A DNA stretch of 54,626 bases, from NCBI RefSeq assembly GCF_000364705.1, contig NZ_AQOH01000242.1:1-54626 (forward strand), in the 5' to 3' direction. Shown in pieces: positions 42,947 through 50,253 of this stretch. A program made the position numbers and the translations under genes. Position 1 is the first letter of the stretch. Each line of letters begins with the position of its first letter. Under the pieces are notes generated by a model. It saw only the letters and a list, made by a program, of their open reading frames with translations, was not told the DNA's origin and ran no database searches. This stretch comes from Pseudomonas fuscovaginae SE-1. GTDB lineage: Bacteria; Pseudomonadota; Gammaproteobacteria; Pseudomonadales; Pseudomonadaceae.

Positions 42947-44122
42947 CCAGGCTGTGAGGGCTAGCGCCAGGCACGCTATCGCCAGCGCCTGGCTTTTGGT
43001 GGGTAGCAGGCTGACCAACGCTCCTGCGACGACCGCCATCAGTTGGTGAAGCAGGCCAATCAATGCCATGGCTTGCGGGCCGTGCGTGACCTGCTGGCAG
43101 GCCAGAAGTTGGCAGAGGGGATAGCTGATCCCCTGACCGACCAGGATCAGGCAGTAAGGCAGCCAGAGTAAAAATGCGCCGTGCCCGGCAAATAACAATG
43201 TGCCACAACTCATCAGAACTGCCCCTATAGGCAGTATCAGCAGTCCGGCGTTGAACAGCCTGCTGTGATCCAGGGCAGGAGAGGCCAGCCGATTGACCAG
43301 CAATGTGCCCAGCAGGTAAGCCGCGCTGATGGGCCAGCCAAGCATGCCGTAATCCAGGCTCGTCCAACTGAACTGCAGTTGGAAAATACCGGGCGCGAGG
43401 CCATTGAAAAGCACGATAATCGTGTAGCCCAAACCTCCTCCCAGCACTGGGCGAATGAAGGACGGTGTTCGCAAGAGCTCAAGGTAGACAGACCATGTTG
43501 GCGAATGGAGAGGGGTGGTTGCGCTCTTTGCTGCTGGGATCAGGGCTGTGCCTAGCAACAGCCCCGTCATACCGATCACTGCGAAGCCCGAGCGCCATCC
43601 CACTGAGGTGTCGAGGGCTGCACCGAGAAATTGAACGATCCCCAGTGACAAGACAAAGCAAATGGACAAGGCGCTCAGTGCCTTTGCGAGCTGGTAGCCA
43701 TGAAAGTGTTCTCGTAGCAGGCTCCGGGCGCTTACAGAGGCTCCGCCAGCCCCAATTCCTTGCAGGAGGCGCAGAGTAAGAAACATCCAGCTTTCCGAGA
43801 CTGCGGCCAGTAACAAACCACTGGCGCCGTAAAGGATCAAGGCGGTACTTAGTATGCGAAAGGTGCCGTGTGTCGCGCATAGGCGCCCCCATAACAGCAT
43901 GGGGGCGCCCATCCCCAATAGAAAGATGCCGAGTGTCATGCCTGCGAATGAGCTGTCAGCCCCGAGCTCTACGGCAATACGGGGCAATGCTGGCAGATAG
44001 AGCGTGATTCCCGCCTGTGCCAACAATACGGCAAGGCAGGTAACGAACAGCATGGCGCGCTGGTTCATGCCGCGACGAATTGCTCTGGGCTCAACAACTG
44101 ATCCTTGGGTGATCTGATTCAA
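42908..44122 (-). CDS. MFS transporter, Bcr/CflA-like drug/metabolite exporter
   Basis: This 404-residue, 12-helix protein of the DHA1 branch has PALPRIAVELGADSSFAGMT near residue 45 (helix 1 to loop) and a GRLCATHGTFRIL loop. Codon use is AT-richer than the neighbours. Start choice: TTG at 44122 has GGAG five bases upstream and overlaps the upstream PLP-enzyme gene by 32 bp; ATG at 44068 is the alternative. Translational coupling suggests it exports the product of that enzyme. Its 3' end overlaps the end of the yjiA-like gene by 39 bp. Confidence 0.85.
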   Translation of the reverse strand: MNQITQGSVVEPRAIRRGMNQRAMLFVTCLAVLLAQAGITLYLPALPRIAVELGADSSFAGMTLGIFLLGMGAPMLLWGRLCATHGTFRILSTALILYGASGLLLAAVSESWMFLTLRLLQGIGAGGASVSARSLLREHFHGYQLAKALSALSICFVLSLGIVQFLGAALDTSVGWRSGFAVIGMTGLLLGTALIPAAKSATTPLHSPTWSVYLELLRTPSFIRPVLGGGLGYTIIVLFNGLAPGIFQLQFSWTSLDYGMLGWPISAAYLLGTLLVNRLASPALDHSRLFNAGLLILPIGAVLMSCGTLLFAGHGAFLLWLPYCLILVGQGISYPLCQLLACQQVTHGPQAMALIGLLHQLMAVVAGALVSLLPTKSQALAIACLALALTAWLYGRTTQVRQRP

Positions 44123-45317
44123 GGAACTCCGCCAAGTGTTTGCAGAATAGCTTTATCAGAGACGGCTCCATATCCGCTCGCAGTGTGATTCTCACCGCTG
44201 CCTGGTTCTTTGGCACAACGGGGAAGAAAACTGCTGATGTGAGGAAACCATTATCTGCCAGGTACGCCGAAGCCCGGTTCGCCTTGATTGCATCAGTCAC
44301 CTGAATGAGTCTGATGGGAGAGGGACTGCATGATTGCTCACAGCCAATCAGTGAGTCGAATAGCTGAAGGTTTTCCTGCAACTGTTGCTGGCGGTGATTC
44401 AGTAGTGGGCTGTGATGGAGTGCTATGGAGGCTTTCCCTGCTCCGATAGCCGCTACATTCAGGCTTTGTGACCAGTTGCTGGGGCCACCATAGCGTTGTA
44501 CCAGGCGTTTGTGCCGTGCATCACCAAACATCGCCAAACCGCCGCCGGCTGCGAATGCCTTGCCCAGTGAGGCAACGATGAGGGTATTTTCTCCGAGCTC
44601 ATTAATGCTTGAGCGGGCGTGCCCCCAGCCCTTGTGGCCAACGGTCGACAACGCATGAGAGTCGTCCAGATAGAGAAACAGGCCATAGCGATCTTGAAGA
44701 TAGAGCAGGCTATTGATATTCGCGGCACCGCCCATGCTGTAGAAACCATCTGCGATGTAGGCGACACGCTGTCGGCTGCGGCATAGGCTTTCCAGTTGGT
44801 CCATGTCGTTATGTGGAAGGGTAAGCACTTCGGTTTCGTCCGCGCAAACAGCCTTTACATGGTTCATCGAGTAATGGGCAAACCGGTCAAACGCCATGGC
44901 AGGAGCTTTGTTTCCGGTGAAGATCCCCGCTGCCAGCAGTGGAAGCACTCCTGCGCTGGCGGCACTGCAAGATAGCGTGGCCAGGCAGTGACTCTGAAAA
45001 AGGTTGGATAGGTCTGCTTCGTATTCTTCAAGCAGCGACAGCTTGCAGCGATTTTTCGAGTTGGCGATACGTAAGGTTCCAGTGCTTCTTATCGCCTGGG
45101 TTGCACCCTTGAGAAGGTCGGGGTGGTAGTCGAGCCCCAGATAGGACGTGGTGCAGAAATGATGCAGGTAACGACCATACTGATCCTTCAGATAATTTGG
45201 TCGTATGACCTCGACGTTGAGGTTGGATAGTTTGTTGTTCTGAGAGAGATCCCAGTCTTCCTCAGCCGTAGCAATCACTCGTTTGTAGTTGGTATGCAGA
45301 TTACGGTTGCTTTCCAT
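44091..45317 (-). CDS. Alpha-oxoamine-synthase-like PLP enzyme (fold type I)
   Basis: A 408-residue enzyme of the AONS/KBL/serine-palmitoyltransferase/CqsA family, which joins an amino acid to an acyl-CoA with loss of CO2. Visible PLP residues are His148 (FDRFAHYSM, ring stacking), Asp218 and His221 (LDDSHAL), and the Schiff-base Lys253 (ASLGKAFAAGGG). The usual GSGGSR glycine signature before the helix is replaced by GTLRIANSKNR, so it is a divergent member. Substrates cannot be read. It is coupled to an MFS exporter and lies downstream of a GntR regulator. Base composition differs from flanking core genes. It could make an alpha-aminoketone signal or metabolite. Confidence 0.8.
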   Translation of the reverse strand: MESNRNLHTNYKRVIATAEEDWDLSQNNKLSNLNVEVIRPNYLKDQYGRYLHHFCTTSYLGLDYHPDLLKGATQAIRSTGTLRIANSKNRCKLSLLEEYEADLSNLFQSHCLATLSCSAASAGVLPLLAAGIFTGNKAPAMAFDRFAHYSMNHVKAVCADETEVLTLPHNDMDQLESLCRSRQRVAYIADGFYSMGGAANINSLLYLQDRYGLFLYLDDSHALSTVGHKGWGHARSSINELGENTLIVASLGKAFAAGGGLAMFGDARHKRLVQRYGGPSNWSQSLNVAAIGAGKASIALHHSPLLNHRQQQLQENLQLFDSLIGCEQSCSPSPIRLIQVTDAIKANRASAYLADNGFLTSAVFFPVVPKNQAAVRITLRADMEPSLIKLFCKHLAEFLESDHPRISC

Positions 45318-45481
45318 GCTGGTGTGCCCCTGCCATAAGTCAGGCTACGAGCATGGGTGTGTTGCATGTCCTGCGTGTATCGGACGCTTCCGGCATGAAT
45401 GAGCGTAACTTCCCAATAACTCAGATCGCTCCCACAAGATTGCTTTGCGAATGAACGTTCTGTGATTGTTATCAGCCCTGC

Positions 45482-45506
45482 GAGAGGTTGTTGTGGAGAG
45501 GTTGTT
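45482..45506. promoter_or_regulatory. Two direct repeats upstream of the PLP-enzyme gene
   Basis: GAGAGGTTGTT occurs twice (45482-45492 and 45496-45506), 14 bp apart, at the end of the GntR gene and about 165-190 bp before the enzyme start. Spacing near one and a third helical turns suggests a possible protein-binding site; this is tentative. Confidence 0.35.
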
Positions 45507-46188
45507 AACCTGTTCGAGTCCACTGCAAGGCTACCAGCCGATCCAGATAGATTGTCATCTGCATCATTGCTGTTACAGCGTCGCCATTCTCCATGGCGTT
45601 GACAATGGCCTCGCGTGATCGCCAATCCTCGGTTCTGCAAGGGTGCTGCATCAGGGCCAGGCCGGTCAACGGCGCCAGCTCCTCAAGAAAATGTACCAGC
45701 GGTGTATTTCCAGCCATGCGCGCCAGCTCCAGATGAAACTCGACGCCTAGTCTCGTGGTTGTACTCTGACGGCTGGTTTCGCCGCTTTGACGCTCTCGGG
45801 CGACTATCGCGCGCAGCGGTTCAAGTGCCTGTCTGGTAGTGGTCGTGCAAAGCCGCTCAATAATACTGCCTTCAGCCATCCGTCGCGCCTGCAGGACCTG
45901 CCGGATCTGTTCGGCGTCCGGTTCGGCGACGTGGGCCCGCTGATTCGGGCGGGCGAAGATGATCCCCTGGTGGGTCAGTCGTGTCACGACTCGGCGTACC
46001 TGGCTGCGGCCGGCATTGTAGGTTCTCATCAGCAGCTCTTCACTCAGCCCTGTGCTGAATTGCCCGTCGAGAATGTCTTCGAAGACCCGGGCATACAGGC
46101 CGTCGGCGCAGGGCAGTGCTGGCCGGATGTGGAATTGCCGGCGTGCGCGCGGGGCGGTGAAGGGCTGAAGTGTCGCAACGCTGTTCAT
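45505..46188 (-). CDS. GntR-family regulator (FCD type), next to PLP-enzyme/MFS genes
   Basis: This 227-residue protein has an N-terminal GntR winged helix (LYARVFEDILDGQF then NAGRSQVRRVVTRLTHQGII) and a helical FCD effector domain starting near residue 80 (DAEQIRQVLQARRMAEGSII). The ATG at 46188 follows GGGAGA. It lies 25 bp after the FadR-type gene, possibly in the same transcript, and 187 bp before the PLP-enzyme gene. It is the likely regulator of the enzyme-exporter pair. The effector is unknown. Confidence 0.85.
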   Translation of the reverse strand: MNSVATLQPFTAPRARRQFHIRPALPCADGLYARVFEDILDGQFSTGLSEELLMRTYNAGRSQVRRVVTRLTHQGIIFARPNQRAHVAEPDAEQIRQVLQARRMAEGSIIERLCTTTTRQALEPLRAIVARERQSGETSRQSTTTRLGVEFHLELARMAGNTPLVHFLEELAPLTGLALMQHPCRTEDWRSREAIVNAMENGDAVTAMMQMTIYLDRLVALQWTRTG

Positions 46189-46213
46189 GAACGGTCTCCC
46201 TTCGACGGGTGAA

Positions 46214-46924
46214 TTACTGCTCGGTACTGCCTGGAAGGTCATCCGGGATGGTGAGTTCGATGCCCATGCGCAGGCCTTCCTGAAGGATGTGTCGGCGCAT
46301 TTCCGCACTCGCCAGGGCACTGTTCCTGTTACGGATGGCACGGACCACGGCTTCGTTTTCCCGCAGGCGTTCGGCCAGGTGTTCCGGCGAGTTGCGCAGG
46401 ACTTCGGCGCTCTGCTTGAGTGCGTTGCGTGTCTGTTGCACCACGTTCTGGAAAATCGGGTTGGAGGTCAGGGTGAACAGTTCTTCATGGAAGGCCAGGT
46501 AGGCGTTCATGCCGGCCACGCTGTCGCTGGCGTCCAGGGCCTCGCGCATGTCCATCAGGGTCAGGCGCAACTGGCCGACCTCCTTGCTGCTGATCGATTG
46601 CGCCACCAGGCCGACGATGAACGGCTCCAGGGTGTAGCGCAGTTGCAGGATGTCTTCGAGGCTGGCTTCGGCCACGCCGTTGTGGGCGGTGACGCTCTCG
46701 TGAGTGGCGTCCAGTACCAGCACGCCTTTGCCGGGCATGGAGCGCACCAGGCCCAGGGTTTCCAGTACGGTTACCGCTTCACGCAGGCTCGGGCGGCTGA
46801 TGCCCAGTTGTTCGGCCAGCTCGCGCTGGCCCGGCAGCATTTCTCCCGAGCGCCACTGGCCACGGGCCAGGGCTGCGCGGAGTTTTTCTACCACGGAATT
46901 GACGACGGTCGATGAGCTGATCAC
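46214..46924 (-). CDS. FadR-subfamily GntR regulator
   Basis: A 236-residue regulator with wHTH (AALARGQWRSGEMLPGQREL, LGISRPSLREAVTVLETLGL) and FCD domain (SLEDILQLRYTLEPFIVGLV; metal-ligand-type His in FHEELFTLT). The start is GTG at 46924, with GGGAG 6 bases upstream. It lies downstream of the symporter gene on the same strand. Three GGTNNNACC sites before that symporter fit the operators of FadR-type GntR proteins. It probably controls the symporter according to an organic or amino acid. Confidence 0.9.
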   Translation of the reverse strand: MISSSTVVNSVVEKLRAALARGQWRSGEMLPGQRELAEQLGISRPSLREAVTVLETLGLVRSMPGKGVLVLDATHESVTAHNGVAEASLEDILQLRYTLEPFIVGLVAQSISSKEVGQLRLTLMDMREALDASDSVAGMNAYLAFHEELFTLTSNPIFQNVVQQTRNALKQSAEVLRNSPEHLAERLRENEAVVRAIRNRNSALASAEMRRHILQEGLRMGIELTIPDDLPGSTEQ

Positions 46925-46944
46925 GGTGCTCTCCCAGGTGAAAC

Positions 46945-46959
46945 GGTCAGGCTATGACC
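46945..46959. promoter_or_regulatory. Dyad upstream of FadR-type gene
   Basis: GGTCA-N5-TGACC lies 21 bp before the GTG start. It could be an autoregulatory site. Confidence 0.35.
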
Positions 46960-47023
46960 CGTGGGCAGTCTTGAGGCTGCCGCTGGTGGGTCGGTACAAG
47001 TGCCCGTCCATGGGCGGATCGCA

Positions 47024-48337
47024 TCAGAACTCCTGCTGATGACTTGAGGTGTTCGGCTTTCTCGGAGTGAAGGCATAACCCTGCTGGCCTTCAAGCACCT
47101 TGTGGGCTCGTTGCAGGTCGATGTCCTTTTCCCAGCGGGCGATCGCCACGGTCGCCACGCAGTTGCCGATCAGGTTGGTCATGGCCCGGCCGATGCCCAT
47201 GAACCAGTCGACCGCCAGCACCAGCACCAGGCCGACCACCGGAATCGCCGGGATCGCCGACAGGGTCGCGGCCAGGATCACCAGGGCCGAGCCGGGGATG
47301 CCGTGCGCGCCCTTGGAGGTGATCAGCGACACCAGCAGGATGGTCAGCAGGTCCGTCATGGCCAGCGGGGTGCCGGTGGCGTTGGCGATGAAGACGATGG
47401 CCAGGGTCAGGTAGATCGAGAAACCGTCGAGGTTGAACGAATAGCCGGTCGGGATCACCAGGCCGACCGTCGAACTGCCGATGCCCAGATGTTCGAGCTT
47501 GCGCATCACCTGTGGCAGGACGGCATCGGAGGAGGCCGTGCCCATGACGATCAGCAGGTCTTCCCGGAAGTACTTGAGGAACGGCAGGATCCGCAGGCCC
47601 GACACCCGCATGACCAGGCCGAGGATCAGCAGCACGAAGGCCAGGCAGGTGATGTAGAACAGCGCCACCAGATTGCCCAACTGCCGCAGTGATTCCAGGC
47701 CGTAGGTGCTGGTGGTGAAGGCGATGGCGCCGAATACGCCGATCGGCGCCAGTCGTACGATCATGCCCATGATGCGGAAGATCACGTGGCTCAGTTCGTT
47801 GATCAGGCGCGAGATGCCCGATGCCGACTCGCCCACCAGGTTCAGGGCGCTGCCGAACAGCACCGAGAACAGCAGCACTTGCAGGATGTTGTTGTCGGCA
47901 AAGGCGCTGAGCACCGAGTTGGGGATCAGGTCCATCAGGAACTGCGTGGCCCCGCGCAGGTGCTGGCCGCGATCGGCGAGGTCGCCCAGGGCGGCCTTGG
48001 ACAGTTGCTCCAGATGGATGTTGGCGCCGTTGCCGATGCCGGTGGAGAAGGCCAGGACCAGTCCGATCAGCAGCGCGATGGTGGTCAGCACCTCGAAGTA
48101 GATCACCGACTTGAGGCCGATGCGGCCGACCTTCTTCAGGTCGCCGGCGCCGGAAATTCCGCTGACTACCACGCAGAAGACGATCAGCCCGATGAGCATC
48201 TTGATCAGCTTGATGAAGCCGTCGCCCAGGGGTTTGAGCTGGGTTGAGTATTCGGGAAGGGTGAGTCCGAAGATGATGCCCAGCACCAATCCAAGGACGA
48301 CCTGAAGGAAAATCGAACGCGAGCACCATTTGAGCAT
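47024..48337 (-). CDS. Dicarboxylate/amino acid:cation symporter, DctA-like
   Basis: This 437-residue DAACS transporter starts MLKWCSRSIFLQVVLGLVLG. TASSDAVLPQVMRKLEHLGI and VIPTGYSFNLDGFSIYLTLA are the hairpin and substrate-binding signatures. DWFMGIGRAMTNLIGNCVAT is the helix-8 binding motif. It imports C4-dicarboxylates or acidic amino acids with sodium or protons. A paralog assignment (DctA versus GltP type) is not certain. It is followed by the FadR-type regulator gene. Confidence 0.92.
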   Translation of the reverse strand: MLKWCSRSIFLQVVLGLVLGIIFGLTLPEYSTQLKPLGDGFIKLIKMLIGLIVFCVVVSGISGAGDLKKVGRIGLKSVIYFEVLTTIALLIGLVLAFSTGIGNGANIHLEQLSKAALGDLADRGQHLRGATQFLMDLIPNSVLSAFADNNILQVLLFSVLFGSALNLVGESASGISRLINELSHVIFRIMGMIVRLAPIGVFGAIAFTTSTYGLESLRQLGNLVALFYITCLAFVLLILGLVMRVSGLRILPFLKYFREDLLIVMGTASSDAVLPQVMRKLEHLGIGSSTVGLVIPTGYSFNLDGFSIYLTLAIVFIANATGTPLAMTDLLTILLVSLITSKGAHGIPGSALVILAATLSAIPAIPVVGLVLVLAVDWFMGIGRAMTNLIGNCVATVAIARWEKDIDLQRAHKVLEGQQGYAFTPRKPNTSSHQQEF

Positions 48338-48403
48338 GGGGAGGATCCTGGTCGGCGTTCCGGGTCCGGACCTGTGGTCGCGGCATTGGAACTTAATTGT
48401 TGT

Positions 48404-48412
48404 GGTCTTACC
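48404..48412. promoter_or_regulatory. GGTNNNACC site 1, symporter promoter
   Basis: GGTCTTACC lies 67 bp upstream of the DctA-like start. It matches the GGT-N3-ACC core used by FadR/LldR-type GntR regulators. Confidence 0.5.
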
Positions 48413-48480
48413 GGTATGTCCAGTGCGAGTTCAGTCTACGCCCGGATTTTCTGGGATCACAAGCGGTTTTTCGAAAATTT

Positions 48481-48498
48481 GGTTCGACCGGTCTGACC
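48481..48498. promoter_or_regulatory. Tandem GGTNNNACC sites 2 and 3
   Basis: GGTTCGACCGGTCTGACC contains two adjoining GGT-N3-ACC units, 144-161 bp upstream of the symporter start. The third unit, with its flanks, is close to the TGGTCNGACCA-type operators of the FadR subfamily. Confidence 0.55.
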
Positions 48499-48636
48499 AG
48501 TTGTCGCAGTATGCACTCGGTTTGCAGGCGCAGGGTTTGCTCGCGAAGGGGGCTCGAGGGCGCTAAAAGTCTCGCGGCGGTTTGGTGCCCCGACAAGCCC
48601 TGCTCCTTACCGGGGTGAGTGATTTTCCGAGGGGCG

Positions 48637-48663
48637 AAAAAAAGCCCGGTCGCTGACCGGGCT
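48637..48663 (-). terminator. Intrinsic terminator of glyA
   Basis: On the minus strand AGCCCGGTC and GACCGGGCT form a 9-bp stem with a 3-base loop, followed by seven T. It lies just after the glyA stop. Confidence 0.9.
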
Positions 48664-48689
48664 CTCTTGTGCTGGGGGATGCGGGCCTA

Positions 48690-49943
48690 TCAGGCGCCGT
48701 ATACCGGCAGCTTCTTGCAGATGGCCTTGACCTTCTCGCGAACGGCGTCGATCACCGCTTCGTTGTTCAGGTCGGCCAGGATGTCGCAGATCCAGCCAGC
48801 CAGCTCGCGGCATTCGGTTTCCTTGAAGCCGCGGGTGGTGACAGCCGGGGTACCGAAACGCAGGCCGGAGGTGATGAACGGGGAGCGTGGGTCGTTCGGT
48901 ACCGAGTTCTTGTTCACGGTGATGAAGGCCTTGCCCAGTGCGGCATCGGCGTCTTTGCCGGAGATGTCCTGCTTGATCAGCGACAGCAGGAACAGGTGGT
49001 TCTGGGTACCGCCGGAAACCACGTCGAAGCCGCGGGCGATGAACACTTCGGCCATGGCCTGGGCGTTCTTCACCACTTGTTGCTGGTAGGCCTTGAACTC
49101 AGGCTGCAGCGCTTCCTTGAAGCAGATCGCCTTGGCCGCGATCACATGCTCCAGCGGGCCGCCCTGGGCACCCGGGAAGACCGCGGAGTTCAGCTTCTTC
49201 TCGATGTCGGCGTTGGCGCGAGCCAGGATCAGGCCGCCACGCGGACCGCGCAGGGTCTTGTGAGTGGTGGTGGTGACCACGTCGGCGAACGGCACCGGGT
49301 TCGGGTAGACGCCAGCGGCGACCAGGCCGGCGACGTGGGCCATGTCGACGAACAGGTAGGCACCGACCTTGTCGGCAATGGCGCGGAAACGGGCGAAGTC
49401 CAGCACCTGCGAGTAGGCGGAGAAACCGGCCACGATCATTTTCGGCTTGTGCTCGACCGCCAGGCGCTCGACTTCGTCGTAGTCGATCAGGCCGTTGGCG
49501 TCGATGCCGTACTGCACGGCGTTGTACAGTTTGCCGGAGGAGGAAACGCTGGCGCCGTGGGTCAGGTGACCGCCGTGGGCCAGGCTCATGCCCAGGATGG
49601 TGTCGCCACCTTGCAGCAGGGCCAGGTAGACAGCGGCGTTGGCCTGGGAGCCGGCGTGCGGCTGGACGTTGGCGTAGTCGGCGCCGAACAGCTCCTTGGC
49701 GCGGTCGATGGCCAGTTGCTCAACCACGTCGACGTATTCGCAACCGCCATAGTAGCGCTTGCCTGGGTAGCCTTCGGCGTACTTGTTGGTCAGCACCGAG
49801 CCCTGGGCTTCCATCACCGCGGGGCTGGTGTAGTTTTCCGAGGCGATCAGCTCGATGTGCTCTTCCTGGCGCTGAGCTTCTTGCTCCATGGCGGCAAAGA
49901 GATCGGCGTCGTACTTGGCAATAGTCAAATCACGGCTGAACAT
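48690..49943 (-). CDS. glyA: Serine hydroxymethyltransferase
   Basis: This 417-residue PLP enzyme converts serine and tetrahydrofolate to glycine and methylene-tetrahydrofolate. Signatures include HIELIASENYTSPAVMEAQG near the N-terminus, NKYAEGYPGKRYYGG, and TTTTHKTLRGPRGG with the catalytic Lys near 229. The start at 49943 gives the usual MFSRDLTIAKYD; the four-residue extension upstream is unlikely. It lies next to the morA-like gene, as glyA3 does in P. aeruginosa. Confidence 0.97.
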   Translation of the reverse strand: MFSRDLTIAKYDADLFAAMEQEAQRQEEHIELIASENYTSPAVMEAQGSVLTNKYAEGYPGKRYYGGCEYVDVVEQLAIDRAKELFGADYANVQPHAGSQANAAVYLALLQGGDTILGMSLAHGGHLTHGASVSSSGKLYNAVQYGIDANGLIDYDEVERLAVEHKPKMIVAGFSAYSQVLDFARFRAIADKVGAYLFVDMAHVAGLVAAGVYPNPVPFADVVTTTTHKTLRGPRGGLILARANADIEKKLNSAVFPGAQGGPLEHVIAAKAICFKEALQPEFKAYQQQVVKNAQAMAEVFIARGFDVVSGGTQNHLFLLSLIKQDISGKDADAALGKAFITVNKNSVPNDPRSPFITSGLRFGTPAVTTRGFKETECRELAGWICDILADLNNEAVIDAVREKVKAICKKLPVYGA

Positions 49944-50127
49944 GGCGGTCCTCAAGGATCGGGGGCAGAAAGGTGGGCATTCTAACCCAATGGCTTTTAT
50001 CTGGCATATGAAAGGGCATCATGTCGCAGATAAGTGGTGTTCAGGTTGGGTTCGCGGGGGCTTTTTCGCGGGCCGAGCGCCGCCCCTTGTGGGAGATTCT
50101 ATGGTCGGGTGCAGGACTGGCGGGCCC

Positions 50128-50154
50128 ATTCGCGGCGGTCCGACGCCTCGGTAA
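50128..50154. repeat. 27-bp dispersed repeat, copy 2
   Basis: Matches 3588-3614 over 27 bp with one difference (core GGTCCGACGCCTCGGTAA). Confidence 0.6.
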
Positions 50155-50189
50155 CTCCTCCCATAAGGTAAGAACCTGGCGCGGTCACT

Positions 50190-50230
50190 GTGGGAGCCGG
50201 CCGGGCGGCGCTCCGTTTGCTGGCGATAGC
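50190..50230. repeat. Long-form REP, single
   Basis: REP halves separated by CCGGGCGGCGCTCCG, downstream of the morA-like gene. Confidence 0.8.
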
Positions 50231-50253
50231 GTCAGTCGCTGCGGCGCAGGCCG

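Larger units (their letters stand above)
48338..48689. other. Intergenic region upstream of symporter
   Basis: No gene is seen in these 352 bases. They hold the three GGTNNNACC sites, degenerate REP-like sequence at about 48535-48610, and the glyA terminator at the far end. Confidence 0.6.
49944..50253. other. Intergenic region between glyA and morA-like gene
   Basis: No gene is seen in these 310 bases. They hold a degenerate REP near 50065-50095, copy 2 of the 27-bp repeat (50128-50154), and a long-form REP at 50190-50230. I found no glycine-riboswitch-like pattern before glyA. Confidence 0.6.

Noticed and set aside
44091..45317. Assignment of the PLP enzyme as BioF, Kbl or CqsA
   Set aside because: The key lysine and histidines are shared by the whole family, the glycine signature differs, and no partner genes for those pathways lie nearby, so only the superfamily is supported.
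49944..50253. Glycine riboswitch upstream of glyA
   Set aside because: The region is filled by REP-like repeats and no paired aptamer pattern was recognised.
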